This document shows positions 1 through 6,458 of a stretch of DNA of 64,000 nucleotides, piece after piece. The position numbers and the translations under genes were made by a program. The DNA is taken from NCBI RefSeq assembly GCF_026236535.1, contig NZ_JAHTMW010000007.1, forward strand, positions 186,001 through 250,000, given 5' to 3'. Below the pieces are notes generated by a model. The model searched no databases. It had not been told where the DNA came from and worked only from the letters and a program-made list of their open reading frames with translations. This DNA is from Streptomyces sp. SKN60 (GTDB taxonomy: Bacteria; Actinomycetota; Actinomycetes; Streptomycetales; Streptomycetaceae). The first letter of the stretch is position 1, and each line of letters opens with the position of its first letter.

Positions 1-355
1 CGGCGACCCGTCCGGGCCCCGGCTCACCGTGGACATCAGCCGGGCCGCCGGCTCGCTGGTGGTGGCCGTCACCGACGGGACGCTCGTCCCCTCGGACCGG
101 CTGGCCCCGACGGCGGCCGCCGCGACCGCGTGGAACGCCCACGAGGTGACCCCGGCGGCGGTGCTCGGCGACGCCCGCAGCGAGGAGCCGCTGCTCTCCG
201 CGGTGCTCGCGCTGCCGCTGGTCTGCCATCTGACCGCCACCGGGTTCGCGACCACCCTCGACGCGCTGCTCGACCGCTCGGTGCGGCTGCTGCGGGAGTG
301 CCACGACCTGGGTTTCGTGCTGCGGAGCTCCGATGACCTCGCCTCGCCGGAGTGA
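1..355 (+). CDS. YbjN-like protein, 3' part only (partial at window start)
   Basis: The reading frame is already open at base 2 and runs to the stop at 353-355, so this is the C-terminal part of a gene that starts to the left. The visible ~117 residues have a pattern like YbjN/type III chaperone-like proteins: a strand-rich start, an A-x-x-WN motif (TAWNAHE), then a long C-terminal helix with L-x-x-L-L-D-R-S-V-R-L-L. There is no signal peptide or membrane segment in the visible part. The next gene starts inside its 3' end (ATG at 333), suggesting translational coupling with the kinase/phosphatase cluster downstream. The family call is tentative because the N-terminal half is missing. Confidence 0.5.
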   Translation, partial: GDPSGPRLTVDISRAAGSLVVAVTDGTLVPSDRLAPTAAAATAWNAHEVTPAAVLGDARSEEPLLSAVLALPLVCHLTATGFATTLDALLDRSVRLLRECHDLGFVLRSSDDLASPE

Positions 356-1208
356 GCCCGTGGAGACCTCCGCGCTGATCCTCACCTTCGTGGTGCTGCC
401 GCCGACGGCCCTGCTCCTCGCGCTGTGGGCGAGCACCGGCTCCTGGTTCTCCGGCTCCCGGCGTCCCGAGGAGCCGGAGCCGCGGCACGAGGCACCGGCC
501 ACGCCCGAGGCCACGTCCGAGTCCGCGTCCGCGTCCGAGTCCCTGTCCGAGGAGGCGCCGATGCCCGAGCAGGACGGGACCCGGGAGGGGCGGGGCGCCC
601 GGCCGCGGACGGAGCGGGCGGCCCACCCCCGGCTGCAGGACGACGTCCGGTGGATGGTGTCCAACTCGCGCGCGGTCCTCGGCGACGCCCTCGACACCGC
701 GCTCGACGCGGCGGCGGGGCTGCTGCCGTTCCGTACGGCCCCGACGTCCTCGGGGCAGGAGCCCGCACCGGCCCCCGCTCCCGGAGTCCCCGCTCCCGGA
801 CCGCCCGCGGCGCTGCCGCCCGCGCCCCGGGCCCCCGAACTGCCGAGCGGCTGGCGGCCGGCGCCGGAGCCCACCCCCCGGCCCGCCCCCGAGCCGGAGC
901 CGACACCGGAGCCGCCGCCCGCACCCGCACCGGAGCCGGCCGCCGGGCCCGGGACCGTGTACCGGGCCGCCGCCGCGACGGCCGCCGCGCGCGAGTCCGA
1001 CACCCTCGCCCTCGGCACCGGCTACCGAGCCGTCGTCACCGCCGCGACCTGGCTGCGCCCCGACGGGTACGTGGAGTGGGACGGCGCCCTGTGCCGGGCC
1101 CGCTGGCGCGGCCCCGCGACGGCCTACCCGCGCCCCGGGGACCTGGTCCGGGTCACCGCGGCGCCGGACACCGACCCGCCGCTGCTCATCGCCTCCCCGC
1201 TCCACTGA
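333..1208 (+). CDS. Membrane-anchored protein with NfeD-like C-terminal OB-type domain
   Basis: Residues ~10-32 form a single hydrophobic segment (ALILTFVVLPPTALLLALWA). A long acidic, Pro/Ala/Glu-rich low-complexity linker follows, interrupted by a possible helical stretch near residues 95-135. The last ~65 residues (YRAVVTAATWLRPDGYVEWDG ... YPRPGDLVRV) look like the small beta-barrel at the end of NfeD-type membrane proteins. The ATG at 333 overlaps the upstream gene; a GTG at 360 would give a shorter N-terminus just before the membrane segment. It lies in the same direction as, and just before, the vWA/phosphatase/kinase genes, so a role as a membrane partner is plausible but inferred. 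Confidence 0.6.
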   Translation: MTSPRRSEPVETSALILTFVVLPPTALLLALWASTGSWFSGSRRPEEPEPRHEAPATPEATSESASASESLSEEAPMPEQDGTREGRGARPRTERAAHPRLQDDVRWMVSNSRAVLGDALDTALDAAAGLLPFRTAPTSSGQEPAPAPAPGVPAPGPPAALPPAPRAPELPSGWRPAPEPTPRPAPEPEPTPEPPPAPAPEPAAGPGTVYRAAAATAAARESDTLALGTGYRAVVTAATWLRPDGYVEWDGALCRARWRGPATAYPRPGDLVRVTAAPDTDPPLLIASPLH

Positions 1209-1286
1209 ACTCGCCACGTCACCGAACTCCCGCTCTCCTGAAGCACGCCCACCGTCCCCGTTCCGCCCTCGCACGCCGGAGTAGCC

Positions 1287-2075
1287 GTGTACCCGACCGC
1301 AAGTCCCGACGAAGCCCCGCTCCCCGTGCCGTACATGGGCTTCGAGTTCGACAGCGCCCAGCGGCTGCCGCTGCTGCTGTGCCTGGACACCTCCTCGTCG
1401 CTCAGCCAGAGCGGCGCGATCGGCGCGCTCAACGACGCCCTCGACTCCTGGGCCGAGAGCCTCGCCGAGGACACCGCGCTCAGCGCCGCCGTGGACGTCG
1501 CCCTCATCACCTTCGGCGGCACCGAGGGCATCACCGTCTGGCAGGGCGCCACCCCGCTGGGCGCGCTCGCCCCGCGCTGGCCGCACAGCCCGTTCGTACC
1601 GGCCCACGAGTTCCGGCCGCCGGCGCTGCGCGCGCACGGCGTGACCCTGATGGACCGGGCGCTGCGGCTCGCCATGGAGGTCGTCGCCGACTACAAGGCC
1701 GGGCTGCGCGAGGAGGGCCTCACCTACTACCGGCCGCAGATCTGCGTGGTCACCGACGGCGCGCCCAGCGACGAGCAGGGCCGCTTCTCGCACGCGTACC
1801 GGGATCTGCTGCCCGAGCTGCGCAAGGCCGAGGAGGAGCGCCGCTTCCGGCTCTTCGCGGTCGGCGTCGGCGAGCGGCACGCCGGGGCCGAGGAGGTCCT
1901 CAAGGAGCTGGCCCCGCACTACCACGCCTGGCTGGACGGCTTCCCGTTCGCCGAGCTGCTCACCGCGATGTCGCACAGCGCCCGCGCCACCCAGGGCGGT
2001 GCCGACGAGGCCGAGTTCCAGGAGATCTTCGCCCGGCTGAAGCGCCGGCGCGGCGGCGGGCAGGTCCCGGCGTGA
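1287..2075 (+). CDS. vWA (TerY-like) domain protein
   Basis: The protein is essentially one von Willebrand A domain of 262 residues. It has an intact MIDAS metal site: DTSSS at residues ~33-37 (DxSxS), a Thr in GVTLMDRAL, and the Asp in VVTDGAPSDE. Proteins of this size and type are the TerY component of the TerY-P triad (vWA, PP2C phosphatase, protein kinase) described in bacterial stress and defence operons. The GTG start at 1287 has GGAG six bases upstream. The stop overlaps the GTG start of the phosphatase gene (GTGA), so the two are translationally coupled. The vWA domain probably acts as a metal-dependent protein-interaction module; the partner is unknown. Confidence 0.8.
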   Translation: MYPTASPDEAPLPVPYMGFEFDSAQRLPLLLCLDTSSSLSQSGAIGALNDALDSWAESLAEDTALSAAVDVALITFGGTEGITVWQGATPLGALAPRWPHSPFVPAHEFRPPALRAHGVTLMDRALRLAMEVVADYKAGLREEGLTYYRPQICVVTDGAPSDEQGRFSHAYRDLLPELRKAEEERRFRLFAVGVGERHAGAEEVLKELAPHYHAWLDGFPFAELLTAMSHSARATQGGADEAEFQEIFARLKRRRGGGQVPA

Positions 2076-2938
2076 GCCCCGGCGGGGCGAGCCGGCGGGG
2101 CCGGCCCGCCCACCGCTGGCGGGTGCACGGGATCAGCGCGACCGGCTACCGGCACCTGCGGGACGACAAGCCCTGCCAGGACGCCTGGAAGCACCGGGAG
2201 GTCCCGGGCGGTCTGGTCCTGGCGGTGGCGGACGGCGCGGGCAGCGCCGAACGTTCCGGCGAGGGCGCGCGGGTGGCGGTGGAGCTCGCGGTGGACGCCT
2301 TCGCCCCGGTCGCCGCGCCCTGGCGGCGCGGGGACGACCCGCACGAGCGCAGGGAGCTGCTGACCGAGGCCTTCCGCGAGGTCCGGGCCGAGTTCCTGAC
2401 CTGGTGCGCGGGGCCCGCGGCCCCGTTCGCGACCACCCTCACCGTGGTGGTGGCGGCGGAGGGCTGGCTGGGCCAGGTGTCGATCGGCGACGGCCTGGTG
2501 CTGCTCCGGGCGGAGGGCGGGGTGCCGGACGAGCGCCCGCCCGGCGGCGGGGACACGGCCTCGCCGCCGGGCCCCGCCTCGTACCATCTGCTCCCCCAGA
2601 CCCACTCCGGCAGCGAGTACGCCAACGAGACCGTCTTCCTCGGCTCGCCGACCGCGCTCGGGCAGCTGCGGGTGGACTGTGTCCGCGATCCGCGGATCGA
2701 CGGGGTGCTGCTGTCCACGGACGGGCTCACGCACGCCCTGCTCCGCCGCTCCCCCGCCGGGCCGCCGCTGCCGCACGACGCCTTCCTCGGCCATCTCTTC
2801 GAACGGCTCGGCCGGGACGGCTACGACCACGACGAGGAGGACCGCCGGCTCGCGGAATTCCTCGCCTCCGACCAGATCTCCCGAGTGACCGGGGACGACA
2901 AGACTCTCCTGTGGGCGATACGACATGACGACCACTGA
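2072..2938 (+). CDS. PP2C-family serine/threonine phosphatase of the TerY-P-type triad
   Basis: Metal-binding PP2C motifs appear in the usual order: QDAW near residue 36, VADGAGS near residue 51, SIGDG mid-protein, STDGL, and GDDKT close to the C-terminus. The four aspartates that bind the two metals are therefore present. The protein is cytoplasmic, without membrane segments. The open frame extends far upstream, but the GTG at 2072 overlapping the vWA stop gives a normal ~288-residue protein beginning just before the first PP2C strand. The kinase gene starts inside its 3' end (ATG at 2925), so vWA, phosphatase and kinase form a tightly coupled set. It probably reverses phosphorylation by the neighbouring kinase. 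Confidence 0.85.
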   Translation: MSPGGASRRGRPAHRWRVHGISATGYRHLRDDKPCQDAWKHREVPGGLVLAVADGAGSAERSGEGARVAVELAVDAFAPVAAPWRRGDDPHERRELLTEAFREVRAEFLTWCAGPAAPFATTLTVVVAAEGWLGQVSIGDGLVLLRAEGGVPDERPPGGGDTASPPGPASYHLLPQTHSGSEYANETVFLGSPTALGQLRVDCVRDPRIDGVLLSTDGLTHALLRRSPAGPPLPHDAFLGHLFERLGRDGYDHDEEDRRLAEFLASDQISRVTGDDKTLLWAIRHDDH

Positions 2939-4346
2939 CGGCACCGGCGCCGGCACCGGCTCCGACCGCGGCGACGACTCCCTCACCGACCCCGTGGACC
3001 TGACGCTCGGCGACGGCACCCGGATCAGCCGCACCGGCAAGCCCCTCGGCACCGGCGGCCAGGGCAGCGTCTGGGCCTTCGCGGAACGCGCCGACCTCGC
3101 CGGCAAGATCTACAACCGGCCGCCCGACGCGGCCCAGCTGCGCCGGCTCGCCGCGATGCTGCGCGCCGACCCGCTGGCCGGGGAGCAACTCGCGGCCGGG
3201 CAGCCGCCGATGCTGGTGTGGCCGGTGCAGCTGATCGAGTCGGCGGGGCGGCCGGTGGGGTACGGGATGCCGATCCTGGACCCGGCGGCGCACGTCCGGC
3301 TGAGCGGGCTGCTGCAGAAGAACGTGCGGCGCAGCCAGTACCAGGGCCGGGCGCACTGGGGCTTCCTGCTCGGGGTGGCGTCCAACCTCGCGTACATGAC
3401 GGCGGAGCTGCACCAGCGCGGCTATGTGGTGGGCGATCTGTCCAGCGCGAACGCGGTGGTCGACCCGAAGGGCTATGTCACCCTGCTCGACTGCGACTCC
3501 TTCGCCTTCACCGACCCGCTGACCGGCGAGTTCTTCGGCAGCGACGTCTTCACCGACGACTACGCGGGGCCCGAGCGGCACCGCGGCGGGCCGCCGACCC
3601 GGCACTCGGACGACTTCGCGCTCGCGGTCCTCGTCTACCAGCTGCTGACCAGCGGGAACCATCCGTACGACGGGAGCCCGCGGGTCGGTGCGGCCGAGTC
3701 CACCCGCAAGGACAACGTGCTCGCCGGGAACTCCTTCCTGGTGCATCCGGACCGGGTGCGGGTGCCGCGCCGGCAGCTGCCGGTCGAGACGCTGCCGCCG
3801 GAGGTGCTGCGGCTGGCCCGGCAGGCCTTCGGGCCCGGCTGGCGCGAGCCCGCCCGGCGGCCGTCCTCGGCGGCCTGGCTGGAGGCCCTGGACGAGGCGA
3901 AGGAGTCCGTGGTGGTGTGCGGCGCGGTGCCGGAGCACCACTACGGCGGGCATCTGCGGGCCTGCCCGTGGTGCGCGCACGCGGAGAACGGCCACCCGGA
4001 CCCGTTCACCGGGGGCGGCGGGACCCGGGTCCGGGCCCCCGGCGCGTCCACCTCGGCGTCGTATTCGGCCTCGGCCTCGGCGTCCGCGTCGGCTTCGGCC
4101 TCGGCGTCCGCCTCCGCGTCGGCGCGGCCGTCGGCGTCCGCGAAGGCCTCCGCCCCACCGCCTCCGCCGCCCCCGCCGACACCGCCCACGCCCCCGCCCC
4201 CGCCCACACCCGCGCACGCGCAGAAGCCGGACCCGCTGACCAAGGGCGACATCGCGCTCGCGATCACCCTGATCGTGGGGGCGCTGGCCATCCTGGTCGG
4301 GGTGGTCTGGGGGATCGTCGCGCTGATCGGGGCGCTGATCTCCTGA
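2925..4346 (+). CDS. Atypical Ser/Thr protein kinase with zinc ribbon and C-terminal membrane anchor (TerY-P-type)
   Basis: A kinase-fold domain fills residues ~30-320. It has a glycine loop GTGGQGSVW, a Lys in AGKIYN, and a catalytic loop VVGDLSSANAVV where the Asp and Asn remain but the usual His-Arg and Lys of HRDLKxxN are replaced. The metal-binding Asp lies in LLDCDSF instead of DFG. After it comes a putative zinc ribbon (Cys at ~331, His-His, then CPWC), as in kinases of the TerY-P triad. A Ser-Ala repeat tract, a proline-rich tract and one C-terminal membrane helix (~442-472) follow, so it is probably tail-anchored with the kinase in the cytoplasm. Activity is likely but not certain given the altered loop. 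Confidence 0.8.
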   Translation: MTTTDGTGAGTGSDRGDDSLTDPVDLTLGDGTRISRTGKPLGTGGQGSVWAFAERADLAGKIYNRPPDAAQLRRLAAMLRADPLAGEQLAAGQPPMLVWPVQLIESAGRPVGYGMPILDPAAHVRLSGLLQKNVRRSQYQGRAHWGFLLGVASNLAYMTAELHQRGYVVGDLSSANAVVDPKGYVTLLDCDSFAFTDPLTGEFFGSDVFTDDYAGPERHRGGPPTRHSDDFALAVLVYQLLTSGNHPYDGSPRVGAAESTRKDNVLAGNSFLVHPDRVRVPRRQLPVETLPPEVLRLARQAFGPGWREPARRPSSAAWLEALDEAKESVVVCGAVPEHHYGGHLRACPWCAHAENGHPDPFTGGGGTRVRAPGASTSASYSASASASASASASASASASARPSASAKASAPPPPPPPPTPPTPPPPPTPAHAQKPDPLTKGDIALAITLIVGALAILVGVVWGIVALIGALIS

Positions 4347-4374
4347 CGCCCGTTCCGGCGACGGAGACGGCGAA

Positions 4375-4410
4375 GGGCCGGATCCCCGGGTGCTCCCGGG
4401 GATCCGGCCC
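4375..4410. terminator. Bidirectional stem-loop terminator
   Basis: A perfect 16-bp inverted repeat (left arm 4375-4390, right arm 4395-4410) with a TGCT loop lies between the convergent kinase gene and accE. There is no U tract on either strand, as is usual for streptomycete terminators. Confidence 0.85.
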
Positions 4411-4429
4411 TCAGCCGTCGGTCCGTGCG

Positions 4430-4633
4430 TCAGCGCCAGCTGTGCGGGGCGCGGAAGCCGTTCTCGCGCTCCAGGCGGCGCCACCCGGCGGTGCGGGGGC
4501 GGTGGTGGGCGGCCGGCTCGGCGGGCTGGGCCGCGGCGCGGGCGAGGAGGACCGCGGTGATGGCGGCGAGCTCCTCGGGGTCGGCGTGGCCCTTCTCGAC
4601 CCGGAGCAGGTTGGCTGTGGCAGGCGTGGTCAC
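4430..4633 (-). CDS. accE: Acyl-CoA carboxylase epsilon subunit
   Basis: This 67-residue protein matches the small epsilon subunit of actinobacterial acyl-CoA carboxylases: an N-terminal LLRVEKGHADPEELAAIT motif and a C-terminal W/R-rich tail (GWRRLERENGFRAPHSWR). In Streptomyces the subunit activates the AccA-AccB complex that carboxylates acetyl- and propionyl-CoA to malonyl- and methylmalonyl-CoA for fatty acid and polyketide synthesis. It lies 63 bases downstream of accB on the same strand. The GTG start at 4633 is preceded by GAGGAG with good spacing. Length and neighbour both fit the known accB-accE pair. Confidence 0.92.
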   Translation of the reverse strand: MTTPATANLLRVEKGHADPEELAAITAVLLARAAAQPAEPAAHHRPRTAGWRRLERENGFRAPHSWR

Positions 4634-4696
4634 TTCGGTGAACTCCTCTGATGAGGGTTGCTGAGGCTGGGGAGGTCGGGGGAAGCCCGGAAGGGC

Positions 4697-6280
4697 TTAC
4701 TGCGGCGGGTTGCCGTGCTTGCGCGACGGCAGGTCCGCGTGCTTGGTGCGGAGCATCGCGAGGGACTTGGCCAGGACCTCGCGGGTCTCGGCGGGGTCGA
4801 TGACGTCGTCGACGAGGCCGCGCTCCGCCGCGTAGTACGGATGCATCAGCTCGGCCTTGTACTCCTTGACCATGCGCGTCCGCATCGCCTCGGGGTCCTC
4901 GGCCTCCGCGATCTGCTTGCGGAAGATCACGTTCGCGGCGCCCTCGGCGCCCATGACCGCGATTTCGTTGGTGGGCCAGGCGTACGTCAGGTCGGCGCCG
5001 ATGGACTGCGAGTCCATCACGATGTACGCGCCGCCGTAGGCCTTGCGCAGGATCAGCGAGATCCGGGGCACGGTCGCGTTGCAGTACGCGTACAGCAGCT
5101 TCGCGCCGTGCCGGATGATTCCACCGTGCTCCTGGTCCACACCAGGCAGGAAGCCGGGTACGTCCAGAAGAGTGATGATCGGGATGTTGAAGGCGTCGCA
5201 CATCTGCACGAAGCGGGCGGCCTTCTCGGAGGCCTCGATGTCGAGGACACCGGCGAGGCTCTGCGGCTGGTTGGCGACGATGCCGACGACCTGGCCGTCG
5301 AGCCGGGCCAGGGCGCAGATGATGTTGCGGGCCCAGCGCTCGTGGATCTCCAGGTAGTCGCCCTCGTCGACGAGCTCCTCGATGACCTTGTGCATGTCGT
5401 ACGGGCGGTTGCCGTCGGCCGGCACCAGGTCGAGCAGCACGTCGGAGCGGCGGTCGGCCGGGTCCTCGGAGGCGACGACCGGCGGGTTCTCGCGGTTGTT
5501 CTGCGGCAGCATCGACAGCAGGTACCGCACCTCGGCGATGCAGGTCTCCTCGTCGTCGTACGCGAAGTGCGCCACGCCGCTGGTCTCGGCGTGCACGTCG
5601 GCGCCGCCCAGTCCGTTCTGGGTGATCTCCTCGCCGGTGACCGCCTTGACGACGTCCGGGCCGGTGATGAACATCTGCGAGGTCTCGCGGACCATGAAGA
5701 CGAAGTCCGTGAGGGCCGGGCTGTAGGCGGCGCCGCCGGCGCACGGGCCGAGCATCACGGAGATCTGCGGGATGACGCCGGAGGCCTTGGTGTTGCGCTG
5801 GAAGATGCCGCCGTAGCCGGCGAGGGCGGAGACGCCCTCCTGGATACGGGCGCCGGCGCCGTCGTTCAGGGAGACCAGCGGCGCACCGGCCGCGATGGCC
5901 ATGTCCATGATCTTGTGGATCTTGGTGGCGTGGGCCTCGCCCAGGGCGCCGCCGAAGATCCGGAAGTCGTGCGCGTAGGTGAAGACCGTGCGGCCCTCGA
6001 CCGCGCCCCAGCCGGTGATGACACCGTCGGTGTACGGCTTCTTGGCCTCCAGGCCGAAGCCGCTGGCGCGGTGCCGGCGCAGCTGCTCGACCTCCTGGAA
6101 GGAACCCGGGTCCAGGAGCAGCTCGATCCGCTCGCGCGCGGTGAGCTTGCCCTTCGCGTGCTGCGCCTCGGTCGCACGGTCACTCGGGCCGCGCCGCGCC
6201 TGCTCACGCAGTTCGTGCAGCTCGGCCACACGGCCACGGGCGTCGGCGGGCTCGCTCGGGATCTGGTCCACAACGGTCAT
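4697..6280 (-). CDS. accB: Acyl-CoA carboxylase carboxyltransferase beta subunit
   Basis: This 527-residue carboxyltransferase matches the usual ~530 residues. The N-domain has LNDGAGARIQEGV and the oxyanion-hole stretch GPCAGGAAYSPALTD; the C-domain has LDVPGFLPG and GGAYIVMDS, where an Asp or Ile controls acyl chain selectivity. The enzyme transfers CO2 from biotin to acetyl- or propionyl-CoA. It pairs with accE just downstream; the biotinylated AccA subunit is not in this window. A small hairpin (AAGCCC-GGAA-GGGCTT, 4683-4698) sits at its stop codon, before accE, and could tune relative expression. The alternative name pccB is possible, but pairing with accE in this location favours accB. 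Confidence 0.93.
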   Translation of the reverse strand: MTVVDQIPSEPADARGRVAELHELREQARRGPSDRATEAQHAKGKLTARERIELLLDPGSFQEVEQLRRHRASGFGLEAKKPYTDGVITGWGAVEGRTVFTYAHDFRIFGGALGEAHATKIHKIMDMAIAAGAPLVSLNDGAGARIQEGVSALAGYGGIFQRNTKASGVIPQISVMLGPCAGGAAYSPALTDFVFMVRETSQMFITGPDVVKAVTGEEITQNGLGGADVHAETSGVAHFAYDDEETCIAEVRYLLSMLPQNNRENPPVVASEDPADRRSDVLLDLVPADGNRPYDMHKVIEELVDEGDYLEIHERWARNIICALARLDGQVVGIVANQPQSLAGVLDIEASEKAARFVQMCDAFNIPIITLLDVPGFLPGVDQEHGGIIRHGAKLLYAYCNATVPRISLILRKAYGGAYIVMDSQSIGADLTYAWPTNEIAVMGAEGAANVIFRKQIAEAEDPEAMRTRMVKEYKAELMHPYYAAERGLVDDVIDPAETREVLAKSLAMLRTKHADLPSRKHGNPPQ

Positions 6281-6347
6281 GTACCGACCCTACGAACTCA
6301 CCCGATAAAACCCCGCCGTCGACTCCGTACAGTCTCGCGTGTCGAAT

Positions 6348-6383
6348 CCTGGTGGGGCATGACAGAACCATCGCCCCACCAGG
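6348..6383 (-). terminator. Stem-loop downstream of the polysaccharide lyase gene
   Basis: An 11-bp perfect stem (6348-6358 with 6373-6383) and a 14-base loop sit between the stop of the lyase gene (6459) and the start of accB (6280), both on the minus strand. Flanking GTCGA/TCGAGTC extends the pairing. The most likely role is termination of the lyase transcript; a leader element for accB is the alternative. Confidence 0.55.
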
Positions 6384-6458
6384 TCGAGTCAACAGCCGCA
6401 CACCCCAGATGATTGTAGGGTTTCCACATAGACCCCGTCCGGGCCGTACGCGTGGCCC

